Shown here piece by piece: positions 10,799 through 19,562 of a stretch of 64,000 nt of DNA (position 1 is the stretch's first letter; the number at the start of each line of letters is the position of its first letter). The stretch is from Rhizobium sp. BK376. Lineage in GTDB: Bacteria > Pseudomonadota > Alphaproteobacteria > Rhizobiales > Rhizobiaceae. A program made the position numbers and the translations under genes. The DNA lies in contig NZ_SLZG01000004.1 in the NCBI RefSeq assembly GCF_004341625.1, forward strand, positions 453,643 through 517,642, read 5' to 3'. Below the pieces are notes generated by a model that searched no databases, was not told the DNA's origin, and saw nothing but the letters and a program-made list of their open reading frames with translations.

Positions 10799-11752
10799 TT
10801 GCTGGTAAATGGAAAATGGACGGAAGATTGGCAGCCGGTTCAGGCCAAGGATGAAAAGGGTGGCTTCGTCCGCCAGACGTCGAGCTTTCGCAATTGGGTC
10901 ACGCCAGACGGCCGCCCGGGTCCGACCGGCGAAGGCGGTTTCAAGGCGGAAGCAGGCCGCTATCATCTCTATGTCGCGCTGATCTGTCCCTGGGCATCCA
11001 GAACCTTGATCGGCCGCAAGCTGAAGGGCCTCGATGAGGCGATCTCGGTTTCGATTGTCGAGCCGTCCCTATCGAAACAGGGATGGCGCTTCGGCGATTA
11101 TCCGGGCTCCACGTCAGATACGGTCAACAGCGCCACCTATATGCACGAGATCTATACAAAGGCGGACCCGACATTCACCGGCCGTGCGACCGTGCCCGTT
11201 CTCTGGGACAAGAAGGCCGCCACGATCGTCAACAACGAGTCGTCAGATATTCTGCGGATGATGAGCGGAGGATTTGGCGATCTGGCACGGAACGAGATCG
11301 ATCTTTACCCGGCCGATAGACGGGCGGATATCGACGCCTTCAATGATCGCATATACCCGGCATTGAACAACGGCGTTTACCGTACCGGCTTCGCGACCAC
11401 CCAGATCGCTTACGAAGAAGCCTTCAACGATGTCTTTACTTGCCTCGATTGGGTCGAGGGCGAACTCGAAGGCAAGAGGTTCCTGTTTGCAGACCATCCG
11501 ACGGAAAGCGATATCCGCCTTTTCGTGACGCTTATCCGTTTCGACGTGGCCTACCATGGCCTGTTCAAATGCAATCTCCGGCGGGTTTCGGACTATGCCA
11601 ATCTCGGCATGTTCTGCCGCCGCATGATGGATTGGCCCGGCATCGCGGAAACGGTAAACTTCGATCACATCAAGCACGGCTATTATTCGATCGAGTCGCT
11701 CAACCCGACGCGGATCGTCCCGCTTGGCCCGGCCCTGGAGGAATTGTTCTAA
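10799..11752 (+). CDS. yqjG: Glutathionyl-hydroquinone reductase (Xi-class glutathione transferase)
   Basis: The 317-residue protein is of the YqjG/PcpF/ECM4 type, which reduces glutathionyl-hydroquinones to hydroquinones using glutathione. The catalytic motif LICPWASRTLIGRKLKGL (Cys in CPWA) lies about 60 residues in. It is followed by DYPGSTSDTVNSATYMHEIYTKADPTFTGRATVPVLWD, the NNESSDILRM glutathione site, and a helical C-terminal domain with ESDIRLFVTLIRFD. I choose TTG 10799 (LLVNGKWTEDW), where similarity begins, with GGAG at 10787-10790 spaced 8 nt. An upstream TTG at 10745 would place the inverted repeat inside the gene. Confidence 0.92.
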   Translation: MLVNGKWTEDWQPVQAKDEKGGFVRQTSSFRNWVTPDGRPGPTGEGGFKAEAGRYHLYVALICPWASRTLIGRKLKGLDEAISVSIVEPSLSKQGWRFGDYPGSTSDTVNSATYMHEIYTKADPTFTGRATVPVLWDKKAATIVNNESSDILRMMSGGFGDLARNEIDLYPADRRADIDAFNDRIYPALNNGVYRTGFATTQIAYEEAFNDVFTCLDWVEGELEGKRFLFADHPTESDIRLFVTLIRFDVAYHGLFKCNLRRVSDYANLGMFCRRMMDWPGIAETVNFDHIKHGYYSIESLNPTRIVPLGPALEELF

Positions 11753-11770
11753 GCCAAGGCGAGATTGCAT

Positions 11771-11805
11771 GTGGGATATCCTTATTTGTTTTCCGGATAT
11801 CCCAC
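11771..11805 (+). terminator. Hairpin after the hydroquinone reductase gene, possible terminator
   Basis: An 11-bp perfect stem (11771-11781 with 11795-11805) lies 18 bp beyond the stop codon. No T run follows, so Rho-independent termination is not certain; it may instead protect the mRNA 3' end. Confidence 0.5.
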
Positions 11806-11870
11806 CGCTTTGCTGACCCTTGAGTTTTCGATCCCTTTGGAACAGCAGTTGTTCTTCTCAAACAAGCAAA

Positions 11871-11895
11871 ATTGGCTTTCGGGCAAAGCCAATTA
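11871..11895. other. Second perfect hairpin in the 11.75-11.98 kb intergenic region
   Basis: AATTGGCTTT (11871-11880) pairs exactly with AAAGCCAATT (11886-11895) over a 5-nt loop. T-rich sequence lies on its left side when read on the minus strand, so it resembles a leftward terminator, but there is no minus-strand gene to the right for it to serve. It may be an operator for the downstream FAH gene. Confidence 0.4.
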
Positions 11896-11981
11896 ATGAG
11901 AAAATCGATTGGTGACACAGGTAAATAATTCGTTCATATATGGCGAAACCATTTGCATGAGGAAGCAAGGAAGGGATTATC

Positions 11982-12824
11982 ATGAAGTTGATGCGTGTAG
12001 GTGAGACCGGCAAGGAAAAGCCGGCGCTTCTCGACAAGGATGGCAAGATCCGCGATCTGTCTGCGCATGTCGCAGATATTGGCGGTGAGGCGATTTCGCC
12101 GGCAGGCCTTGCAAAGATTGCCGCGCTTGATCCGGCCACTCTGCCCGAGCTTGCGTCCGGGCGCATCGGCGCTTGTGTCGCCGGCACCGGCAAGTTCATC
12201 TGCATCGGTCTCAACTTTTCCGACCACGCCGCCGAAACCGGCGCCACCGTGCCGCCCGAGCCGATCATCTTCATGAAGGCCAACTCCGCCATCGTTGGCC
12301 CGAATGACAACGTTCTGATCCCGCGCGGTTCGGAAAAGACCGACTGGGAAGTTGAACTCGGCGTCGTCATCGGCAAGACCGCAAAATATGTCAGCGAAGC
12401 CGATGCGCTGGATTATGTTGCCGGCTATTGCGTTTCCCACGACGTCTCCGAGCGCGCCTTCCAGACGGAGCGTTCCGGACAGTGGACCAAGGGCAAGTCT
12501 TGCGACACCTTCGGCCCGATCGGGCCGTGGCTGGTCACCAAGGATGAGGTCGCCGACCCGCAAAACCTCGGCATGTGGCTGAAGGTGAACGGTAAGACGA
12601 TGCAGGACGGCTCGACCAAGACGATGGTCTATGGCGCTGCCTTCCTGGTTTCCTATCTCAGCCAGTTCATGTCGCTTCACCCGGGCGATGTCATCTCGAC
12701 AGGCACGCCTCCCGGCGTCGGCATGGGCATGAAGCCGCCGCAGTATCTGAAGCCGGGCGACGTCGTCGAACTCGGCATCGAAGGGCTGGGTGCGCAGCGC
12801 CAGACCTTCCAGGCGGACAATTAA
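11982..12824 (+). CDS. Fumarylacetoacetate hydrolase (FAH) family protein
   Basis: The 280-residue cytoplasmic enzyme belongs to the FAH superfamily, which includes ureidoglycolate lyase, 2-keto-4-pentenoate hydratase/isomerases and acylpyruvases. The N-terminal 60 residues are the short linker domain typical of the 280-residue subgroup. The catalytic domain has ICIGLNFSDHAAETG, PIIFMKANSAIVGPNDN, and the metal ligands in DWEVELGVVIGK and SHDVSERAFQ, then GDVISTGTPPGVGMGM. These support a divalent-metal hydrolase or lyase, but the substrate cannot be read. It stands alone and is followed by a terminator. Confidence 0.88.
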   Translation: MKLMRVGETGKEKPALLDKDGKIRDLSAHVADIGGEAISPAGLAKIAALDPATLPELASGRIGACVAGTGKFICIGLNFSDHAAETGATVPPEPIIFMKANSAIVGPNDNVLIPRGSEKTDWEVELGVVIGKTAKYVSEADALDYVAGYCVSHDVSERAFQTERSGQWTKGKSCDTFGPIGPWLVTKDEVADPQNLGMWLKVNGKTMQDGSTKTMVYGAAFLVSYLSQFMSLHPGDVISTGTPPGVGMGMKPPQYLKPGDVVELGIEGLGAQRQTFQADN

Positions 12825-12867
12825 GCCTATTTGCTAGGCGGAACCTTAAGATTTCTGGGCAATTATG

Positions 12868-12892
12868 ATGCCGGAGAGCAATTCTCCGGCAT
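12868..12892 (+). terminator. Intrinsic terminator after the FAH-family gene
   Basis: A 10-bp stem (12868-12877 with 12883-12892), a 5-nt loop and a run of T (atttttc) lie 44 bp after the stop codon. Confidence 0.85.
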
Positions 12893-13018
12893 TTTTCGTT
12901 GTTCAGCCCCATATATTATGTTGCTATGCAGCAGAAATTGTTCGTCTGATATTATGTGTTTAAAGGATCAGATCACGACTGCCTGGAAGCCGCGATCGTT
13001 TCAGCCCCCTGAGAGGTA

Positions 13019-14302
13019 ATGCTTCCGATGTTCTACCAGCTTTATGAATTGAACCACGCCGCTATGGCCCCTTTTCGGGTCGCCGCCGACATGATGCGGC
13101 TCGCCTATGAAAACCCGTTCAACCCCCTGTCCGATACGGCCTTTGGCCGAACCATCACTGCCAGCCTTGAAGTCTTCGAGCGCACCACCCGTCGTTACGG
13201 GAAACCGGCATTCGGCCTCAAGGAAACGGTAATCGATGGCAAGAAGGCGTCTGTGCACGAGAAGATCGTCTGGAAAAAGCCCTTCTGCAATCTCATCCAC
13301 TTCGAGCGCAGCCTTCCCGCCGGCCATGGTGACGACCAGCGCATCCTGATCGTTGCGCCGATGTCCGGTCACTACGCCACGCTTCTGCGGGGGACGGTGG
13401 AGGCCCTGCTGCCGAGCGCCGATATTTACATCACCGACTGGATCGATGCCCGCATGGTGTCGATGACGGAAGGCACCTTCGATCTCGACGACTATATCGA
13501 TTACGTCATCGAGATGCTGCACCACCTCGGTCCCAATACCCATGTCGTCGCCGTCTGTCAGCCGGCGGTGCCGGTGCTCGCCGCTGCCGCAGTCATGGAA
13601 GCGGCGCGCGATCCGTTGTCGCCTTCGTCCATGACCTTGATGGGCGGGCCGATCGACACGCGCATCAATCCGACGGCTGTCAACCAGCTTGCCAAGGAAC
13701 GGCCGCTGGAATGGTTTGCCGACAATGTCATCATGAACGTGCCCTGGCCTCAGCCGGGCTTCCTGCGGCCGGTCTATCCTGGCTTCCTGCAGCTTTCCGG
13801 CTTCATGTCGATGAATCTCGATCGGCACATGATCGCCCACAAGGATTTCTTCATGCACCTCGTCAAGAACGACGGGGAACCCGAAAAGCACCGCGATTTC
13901 TACGATGAATATCTCGCCGTCATGGACCTGACGGCCGAGTTCTATCTGCAGACGGTCGACCAGGTCTTCATGAAGCATGCCTTGCCGAAGGGCGAACTGA
14001 TGCATCGCGGCCAGCGCGTCGATCCGACCGCAATCCGCAATGTCGCGCTGCTGACCGTCGAAGGCGAGAACGACGACATCTCGGGCGTCGGCCAGACAAA
14101 GGCCGCGCAGACCATCTGCACCAACATCCCGGAAGACATGCGCATGCATTATCTGCAGCCGGATGTCGGTCACTATGGTGTTTTCAACGGTTCGCGCTTT
14201 AGACGCGAGATCGCTCCGCGCATTGTCGCCTTCACCCGCGAGCATTCTCGAGCCGGCAAACCGGTCGTGAAACGGGTGATAAAGGGCGGAAAATCGACCT
14301 GA
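13019..14302 (+). CDS. phaZ: Intracellular polyhydroxybutyrate depolymerase
   Basis: PhaZ degrades storage granules of poly(3-hydroxybutyrate) inside the cell. The 427-residue protein starts MLPMFYQLYELNHAAMAPFRVAADMMRL, typical of the family, and has the lipase-like box HVVAVCQPAVPV with cysteine C180 as nucleophile instead of serine, as in the Ralstonia-type amorphous-granule depolymerases. The catalytic His is probably in DVGHYGVFNGSRFR near the C-terminus. GAGAGG lies 8 nt before the ATG. No other pha gene is adjacent. Confidence 0.92.
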   Translation: MLPMFYQLYELNHAAMAPFRVAADMMRLAYENPFNPLSDTAFGRTITASLEVFERTTRRYGKPAFGLKETVIDGKKASVHEKIVWKKPFCNLIHFERSLPAGHGDDQRILIVAPMSGHYATLLRGTVEALLPSADIYITDWIDARMVSMTEGTFDLDDYIDYVIEMLHHLGPNTHVVAVCQPAVPVLAAAAVMEAARDPLSPSSMTLMGGPIDTRINPTAVNQLAKERPLEWFADNVIMNVPWPQPGFLRPVYPGFLQLSGFMSMNLDRHMIAHKDFFMHLVKNDGEPEKHRDFYDEYLAVMDLTAEFYLQTVDQVFMKHALPKGELMHRGQRVDPTAIRNVALLTVEGENDDISGVGQTKAAQTICTNIPEDMRMHYLQPDVGHYGVFNGSRFRREIAPRIVAFTREHSRAGKPVVKRVIKGGKST

Positions 14303-14459
14303 AATGCGCCCTATATTTAGGCGTCGCTGAATTAGATGATATGATTCAAGAGGTTGTCGGATTTGACCTCGGATCATATTGAAGGTCGGGGTTGCGGTAA
14401 CCACATCGATTTGAGCGGTTCGGCATCAGGCCGTCCGCTCAAAGCGAGGATACCTCACG

Positions 14460-14903
14460 ATGAACCAGTCAGCATTGCTTCGCCCGGATTGGACTCCGGC
14501 TACCATTGCCCTGATGATTCTCGGCTTCGTGGTCTTTTGGCCTCTGGGTCTCGCCATGCTAGCCTACATTCTCTTCGGCGAACGCCTGAGAGGATGGAAG
14601 AGAGACGTCAATCAGGCTGCCGACGGAATGTTTGCCGGCTGCCGCCGGTCGCATGGCCGTTACCGCTCGCAGTTCGGCACGGGCAACGTCGCATTCGACG
14701 ATTGGCGCAAGGCCGAACTTGACCGCCTCGAGGAAGAGCGCCGCAAGCTCGACGAGATGCGCGCCGACTTCGACAACTACGTCCGCGAGCTTCGCCGGGC
14801 GAAGGACCAGGAAGAATTCGATCGCTTCATGCGCGAGCGGAACAACCGCAACAGCGTGAAACGCGACGACAACGGGCCGGCTCCGGAATTCCAGACTCCG
14901 TAA
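14460..14903 (+). CDS. DUF2852 membrane protein
   Basis: The 147-residue protein has one hydrophobic segment (about residues 15-39, TIALMILGFVVFWPLGLAMLAYILF) and then a strongly charged coiled-coil region (about 77-130, WRKAELDRLEEERRKLDEMRADFDNYVRELRRAKDQEEFDRFMRER). This architecture is DUF2852, found across Alphaproteobacteria with unknown function. It is monocistronic, with a terminator at 14941. The membrane anchor plus coiled coil suggests a scaffold or envelope role, which is inference only. Confidence 0.87.
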   Translation: MNQSALLRPDWTPATIALMILGFVVFWPLGLAMLAYILFGERLRGWKRDVNQAADGMFAGCRRSHGRYRSQFGTGNVAFDDWRKAELDRLEEERRKLDEMRADFDNYVRELRRAKDQEEFDRFMRERNNRNSVKRDDNGPAPEFQTP

Positions 14904-14940
14904 CGGTCCATGAATCCCGGAATCAAGTTCTGAACAATCG

Positions 14941-14962
14941 ACCGGCATCCCGCGATGCCGGT
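14941..14962 (+). terminator. Intrinsic terminator after the DUF2852 gene
   Basis: ACCGGCAT (14941-14948) pairs with ATGCCGGT (14955-14962), followed by a run of six T. Confidence 0.85.
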
Positions 14963-15004
14963 TTTTTGTGCCGGAAATCCCGACGAATCATATAAAACGA
15001 GGCC

Positions 15005-15766
15005 ATGTTTCCGCTTCTGTCAAAAGCCCGCCGATCGACCAGGCAGCCACCTGCGCCGGAGACGCGTACCCTTGATGTGGCAGGACGCCAGATGCCCCTA
15101 ACCATCCGTCAGCACGAAAGGGCGACGCGTATAACCCTACGCATCGAACCGGGTGGCCGCGGGCTGAAGATGACGATACCGCGCGGCCTTGCAGCGCGAG
15201 AAATCAATGCTTTCCTCGATCGTCATCAGGGTTGGCTGCTGACGAAGCTGGCCAAGTTTTCCTCCGAGACTGTCCTTGAGCCGGGCGGGGAAATTCTCCT
15301 GCGTGGCGTCAAGCACCGTATCGAGCACACCGGCACCCTGCGCGGCTTGACCGAAGCCGTGCTCGTCGACGGCAGGCATGTCCTTAGGGTCAGCGGCATG
15401 CCCGAACATGCTGGCCGCCGTATCGCGACCTTTCTGAAGAAGGAAGGTCGTTTGGATATGGAACGGCTGGTTGCCATTCATGCCGGCAGGATTGGAGCGA
15501 AAGTCGCATCGATCAGCATGAAGGATACACGCAGCCGCTGGGGTTCGTGCTCGACGGACGCAAATCTGAGCTTTTCCTGGCGCATCGTCATGGCGCCGCC
15601 GATGGTGATCGATTATCTCGCCGCCCACGAAGTCGCCCATCTCAAGGAGATGAACCACGGCCCGCACTTCTGGGCGCTTTGCCGCAAGCTCTGCCCGCAT
15701 ATGGACGAAGCCAAGGCTTGGCTGAAGCGCCACGGCAGCCAACTGCACGCGATCGACTTCGATTGA
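15005..15766 (+). CDS. YgjP/WLM-type zinc metallopeptidase
   Basis: The 253-residue protein belongs to the DUF45/YgjP family of M48-like metallopeptidases. The zinc site is HEVAHLKEMNHGPHFW (HExxH, about residues 204-208, with a further His downstream). The family motif SMKDTRSRWGSCSTDANLSFSWRIVMAP lies just before it. The N-terminal half is a beta-rich domain (LTIRQHERATRITLRIEPGGRGLKMTIPRGL). No signal peptide or membrane segment is seen, so it is probably cytoplasmic. The substrate is unknown. It precedes trpF by 80 bp on the same strand. Confidence 0.88.
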   Translation: MFPLLSKARRSTRQPPAPETRTLDVAGRQMPLTIRQHERATRITLRIEPGGRGLKMTIPRGLAAREINAFLDRHQGWLLTKLAKFSSETVLEPGGEILLRGVKHRIEHTGTLRGLTEAVLVDGRHVLRVSGMPEHAGRRIATFLKKEGRLDMERLVAIHAGRIGAKVASISMKDTRSRWGSCSTDANLSFSWRIVMAPPMVIDYLAAHEVAHLKEMNHGPHFWALCRKLCPHMDEAKAWLKRHGSQLHAIDFD

Positions 15767-15846
15767 GTTACGCTTGAAGCCGTTGAAATGAGCGCATCGT
15801 TGCGTTTTGGCTCGACTCTTTCGCAATTTCATGTCACTTCGCAGCC

Positions 15847-16515
15847 ATGAAACCCGATGTAAAAATCTGTGGCGTGAAGACGCCGGAAGCAATCGATCGC
15901 GCGCTGAAGCGCGGCGCGACCCATATCGGTTTTAACTTTTTCGCGAAGAGCCCCCGCTATGTCGAGCCGGATCTTGCCGGCAGGCTTGCCGAGCCGGTCC
16001 GCGGCAAAGCGAAGATCGTTGCCGTGACGGTCAATCCGACGAATGACGAACTCGACGAGATCGCGGAGCTCCTTCACCCGGATATTCTTCAATTGCACGG
16101 CGACGAGAGCCCTGAACGTGTTCTGACCATAAAGGCGGTTTACGGTCTGCAGGTGATCAAGGCGCTTCCGGTGCGGACCGCGGATGATCTGAAGCGCGTC
16201 GAGGCCTATATTGGCATCGCCGACCGTTTCCTGTTCGACGCCAAGCCGCCCAAGGATTCCGAACTGCCGGGCGGCAACGGCGTATCCTTCGATTGGGGCC
16301 TGCTCAGCTGGCTCGACGGCAACGTCGATTACATGCTGTCCGGCGGGTTGAACAAGAATAATGTCGGCGACGCCATTCGTCTGACCGGCGCGCGCGGTGT
16401 CGACACGGCTTCGGGCGTCGAAAGCGCGCCCGGAGTGAAGAGCGTCGAGATGATCGACGAGTTTTTCGATGCGGTCGAAACCGCCTGCCAGCCTGAAATT
16501 GCATCAGGGAGTTAA
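15847..16515 (+). CDS. trpF: Phosphoribosylanthranilate isomerase
   Basis: TrpF converts N-(5-phosphoribosyl)anthranilate to the 1-deoxyribulose derivative in tryptophan synthesis. The 222-residue (beta/alpha)8 barrel starts [20 protein letters not shown]; the Cys in KICG is the catalytic residue. [20 protein letters not shown] (catalytic Asp) and [10 protein letters not shown] (phosphate site) follow in order. The stop is 2 bp before the trpB start, giving a trpF-trpB-trpA-accD-folC cluster. trpE, trpD and trpC are not in the window, which is normal for rhizobia, where trp genes are split. Confidence 0.96.
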   Translation: MKPDVKICGVKTPEAIDRALKRGATHIGFNFFAKSPRYVEPDLAGRLAEPVRGKAKIVAVTVNPTNDELDEIAELLHPDILQLHGDESPERVLTIKAVYGLQVIKALPVRTADDLKRVEAYIGIADRFLFDAKPPKDSELPGGNGVSFDWGLLSWLDGNVDYMLSGGLNKNNVGDAIRLTGARGVDTASGVESAPGVKSVEMIDEFFDAVETACQPEIASGS

Positions 16516-16517
16516 GA

Positions 16518-17738
16518 GTGAACGAGACGCCAAAACCGAATTCCTTCCGCGCCGGCCCCGATGAGGATGGCCGCTTTGGCATTTATGGCGGACGTTTCGT
16601 CGCCGAAACGCTGATGCCGCTGATCCTCGATCTGCAGGCGGAATGGGACAAGGCAAAGAACGATCCGGCTTTCCAGGCCGAATTGAAGTCCCTGGGTGCG
16701 CATTATATCGGCCGCCCAAGCCCGCTTTATTTTGCAGAACGCCTGACTCAGCATCTCGGCGGCGCGAAGATCTATTTCAAGCGCGAAGAGCTGAACCACA
16801 CGGGCTCGCACAAGATCAACAATTGCATCGGCCAGATCCTGCTCGCCAAGCGCATGGGCAAGACCCGCATCATCGCCGAAACCGGCGCTGGCCAGCATGG
16901 CGTTGCATCGGCAACCGTCGCAGCCCGCTTCGGCTTCCCCTGCGTGGTCTACATGGGCGCGACCGATGTCGAGCGCCAGGCGCCGAACGTCTTCCGCATG
17001 AAGCTCCTCGGCGCCGAGGTAAGGCCGGTTACTGCCGGCCACGGCACGCTGAAGGATGCCATGAACGAGGCGCTGCGTGACTGGGTCACCAATGTCGACG
17101 ACACCTATTACCTGATCGGCACCGCCGCCGGCCCGCATCCCTATCCGGAAATGGTTCGCGATTTCCAAGCCGTCATCGGCACCGAAGCCAAGCAGCAGAT
17201 GCTGGAAGCTGAAGGCCGTCTGCCTGATCTCGTCGTTGCTGCCGTCGGCGGCGGCTCGAATGCCATCGGCATCTTCCATCCCTTCCTCGACGATGCCGGC
17301 GTAAAGATCGTCGGCGTTGAGGCAGGCGGCAAGGGCCTGCAGGGCGACGAACATTGCGCCTCCATCACGGCCGGCTCGCCGGGCGTGCTGCATGGCAACC
17401 GTACCTACCTGCTGCAGGACGGCGATGGCCAGATCAAGGAAGGCCACTCGATTTCGGCCGGCCTCGACTATCCCGGCATCGGCCCGGAGCACTCCTGGCT
17501 GAACGATATCGGCCGCGCCGAATATGTTCCGATCATGGACCACGAAGCGCTCGAGGCCTTCCAGACCTTGACGAAGCTCGAAGGCATCATCCCGGCGCTG
17601 GAGCCCAGCCATGCCCTGGCCGAGGTCATCAAGCGCGCTCCCAAGATGGGCAAGGACGAAATCATCCTGATGAATCTCTCCGGTCGCGGCGACAAGGACA
17701 TCTTCACCGTCGGCAAGATTCTGGGAATGGGGCTCTGA
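16518..17738 (+). CDS. trpB: Tryptophan synthase beta chain
   Basis: TrpB is the PLP enzyme that condenses indole with serine. The 406-residue protein has the PLP lysine in [28 protein letters not shown], and the PLP-phosphate loop [14 protein letters not shown]. The start is GTG at 16518 with GGGAG 8-12 nt upstream, 2 bp after trpF; the protein begins [34 protein letters not shown]. It works in an alpha2-beta2 complex with TrpA, encoded next. Confidence 0.98.
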   Translation: MNETPKPNSFRAGPDEDGRFGIYGGRFVAETLMPLILDLQAEWDKAKNDPAFQAELKSLGAHYIGRPSPLYFAERLTQHLGGAKIYFKREELNHTGSHKINNCIGQILLAKRMGKTRIIAETGAGQHGVASATVAARFGFPCVVYMGATDVERQAPNVFRMKLLGAEVRPVTAGHGTLKDAMNEALRDWVTNVDDTYYLIGTAAGPHPYPEMVRDFQAVIGTEAKQQMLEAEGRLPDLVVAAVGGGSNAIGIFHPFLDDAGVKIVGVEAGGKGLQGDEHCASITAGSPGVLHGNRTYLLQDGDGQIKEGHSISAGLDYPGIGPEHSWLNDIGRAEYVPIMDHEALEAFQTLTKLEGIIPALEPSHALAEVIKRAPKMGKDEIILMNLSGRGDKDIFTVGKILGMGL

Positions 17739-17739
17739 T

Positions 17740-18579
17740 ATGACTGCACGTATGGACAAACGTTTCGCTGACCTGAAAGCGGAAGGCCGCCCGGCGCTCG
17801 TCACTTACTTCATGGGCGGAGACCCGGATTACGAAACGTCGCTCGGTATCATGAAGGCGCTTCCGGAAGCCGGTGCCGACATTATCGAGCTCGGCATGCC
17901 CTTTTCCGATCCGATGGCTGATGGCCCTGCAATCCAGATGGCCGGCCAGCGCGCGCTGAAAGGCGGCCAGACGCTGAAGAAGACGCTCCAGCTTGCAGCC
18001 GATTTCCGCAAGACGGACAGCGACACGCCGATCGTGATGATGGGCTACTACAATCCGATCTACATTTACGGCGTCGAAAAGTTTCTCGACGATGCGATCG
18101 CTGCCGGCATCGATGGCCTGATCGTTGTCGACCTGCCGCCGGAAATGGATGACGAACTCTGCATCCCCGCGATCCGCAAGGGCATCAACTTCATTCGCTT
18201 GGCGACTCCGACCACCGACGACAAGCGCCTGCCGGCCGTTTTGAAGAACACCTCGGGCTTCGTCTATTATGTCTCGATGAACGGCATTACCGGTTCGGCT
18301 TTGCCGGATCCGTCGCTGGTCTCCGGCGCGGTCAAGCGTATCAAGGATCATACCGACCTGCCGATCTGCGTCGGCTTCGGCGTCAAGACCGCGGAGCATG
18401 CCAAGCTCATTGGCGGCGCGGCCGATGGCGTCGTCGTCGGCACCGCAATCGTCAACCAGATTGCCACAAGCCTCACCAAGGACGGCAAGGCGACATCAGA
18501 TACCGTCCAGGCCGTGGCCACACTCGTGCGGGGTCTCTCCACAGGAACCCGCTCGGCACGCCTTGTTGCTGCCGAATAG
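17740..18579 (+). CDS. trpA: Tryptophan synthase alpha chain
   Basis: TrpA cleaves indole-3-glycerol phosphate to indole and glyceraldehyde 3-phosphate and channels indole to TrpB. The 279-residue barrel has the catalytic-glutamate motif [20 protein letters not shown], the catalytic Asp in VVDLPPE, and the phosphate-binding [11 protein letters not shown] and GVVVGTAIV. It starts 1 bp after the trpB stop. Confidence 0.98.
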   Translation: MTARMDKRFADLKAEGRPALVTYFMGGDPDYETSLGIMKALPEAGADIIELGMPFSDPMADGPAIQMAGQRALKGGQTLKKTLQLAADFRKTDSDTPIVMMGYYNPIYIYGVEKFLDDAIAAGIDGLIVVDLPPEMDDELCIPAIRKGINFIRLATPTTDDKRLPAVLKNTSGFVYYVSMNGITGSALPDPSLVSGAVKRIKDHTDLPICVGFGVKTAEHAKLIGGAADGVVVGTAIVNQIATSLTKDGKATSDTVQAVATLVRGLSTGTRSARLVAAE

Positions 18580-18618
18580 TGTCCCCACATTGGCGTCAGT
18601 CAATCAGGAGTATTCGAT

Positions 18619-19524
18619 TTGAACTGGATCACCAACTACGTTCGCCCGCGGATCAATTCCATGCTGGGCCGTCGCGAAGTGCCGGAGAATCTCTGGATCA
18701 AGTGCCCTGAGACCGGTGAAATGGTCTTCCACAAGGACCTGGAAGACAACAAGTGGGTCATTCCCGCTTCCGGCTTTCATATGAAGATGCCGGCCAAGGC
18801 GCGTCTGGCGGATCTGTTCGACGGCGGCGAATTCGAATCGCTGCCGCAGCCGAAGGTCGCGCAGGACCCGTTGAAATTCCGCGATTCGAAGAAATATGCC
18901 GATCGCCTGCGCGATAACCGTCTCAAGTCCGAGCAGGAAGACACGATTCTTGCCGGTGTCGGCAAGGTTCGTGGGCTGAAGCTGGTTGCCGTCGTGCACG
19001 AGTTCAATTTCATGGGCGGCTCGCTCGGCATTGCTGCCGGCGAAGCGATCGTGAAGGCTTTCGAGCGCGCCATTGCCGAAAAATGCCCGCTCGTCATGTT
19101 CCCGGCCTCAGGCGGCGCCCGCATGCAGGAAGGCATCCTCTCGCTGATGCAGCTGCCGCGCACGACCGTTGCCGTGGACATGCTGAAGGAAGCAGGCCAG
19201 CCCTATATCGTCGTGCTGACAAACCCGACGACCGGTGGCGTCACCGCGTCCTACGCCATGCTGGGCGATGTGCATCTGGCTGAACCCGGTGCGGAAATCT
19301 GCTTTGCCGGCAAGCGCGTCATCGAGCAGACCATTCGCGAAAAGCTGCCGGAAGGCTTCCAGACCTCTGAATACCTGCTGGAACATGGCATGGTTGACAT
19401 GGTCGTCAAGCGTCATGATATTCCTGATACGCTCGCGAGATTGCTCAAGATTCTGACGAAGAAGCCGGCCAATATCTCCGTCAAGGAAACCGGCGCTGCA
19501 ATGGCTATCGCCGCAAGCGCCTGA
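18619..19524 (+). CDS. accD: Acetyl-CoA carboxylase carboxyltransferase beta subunit
   Basis: AccD with AccA transfers CO2 from carboxybiotin to acetyl-CoA, giving malonyl-CoA for fatty-acid synthesis. The 301-residue product has the crotonase-like core [44 protein letters not shown] and [14 protein letters not shown]. The usual four-cysteine zinc ribbon is degenerate: only C29 remains, and the other three positions read T32, I48 and S51. The start is TTG 18619, with AGGAG 9 nt upstream and [17 protein letters not shown] as the conserved N-terminus. accA is elsewhere. Confidence 0.96.
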   Translation: MNWITNYVRPRINSMLGRREVPENLWIKCPETGEMVFHKDLEDNKWVIPASGFHMKMPAKARLADLFDGGEFESLPQPKVAQDPLKFRDSKKYADRLRDNRLKSEQEDTILAGVGKVRGLKLVAVVHEFNFMGGSLGIAAGEAIVKAFERAIAEKCPLVMFPASGGARMQEGILSLMQLPRTTVAVDMLKEAGQPYIVVLTNPTTGGVTASYAMLGDVHLAEPGAEICFAGKRVIEQTIREKLPEGFQTSEYLLEHGMVDMVVKRHDIPDTLARLLKILTKKPANISVKETGAAMAIAASA

Positions 19525-19562
19525 TCGACGTTGAACTGAAGGCCTGAGGGCGGGGGTGCTGG

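Noticed and set aside
13001..14404. 467-residue minus-strand open frame opposite phaZ
   Set aside because: It is entirely antisense to a well-supported PHB depolymerase gene and its translation shows no recognisable motif. High-GC codon bias creates such frames.
16512..17804. 430-residue minus-strand open frame opposite trpB
   Set aside because: Antisense shadow of trpB; no motif, no ribosome-binding site and no support from context.
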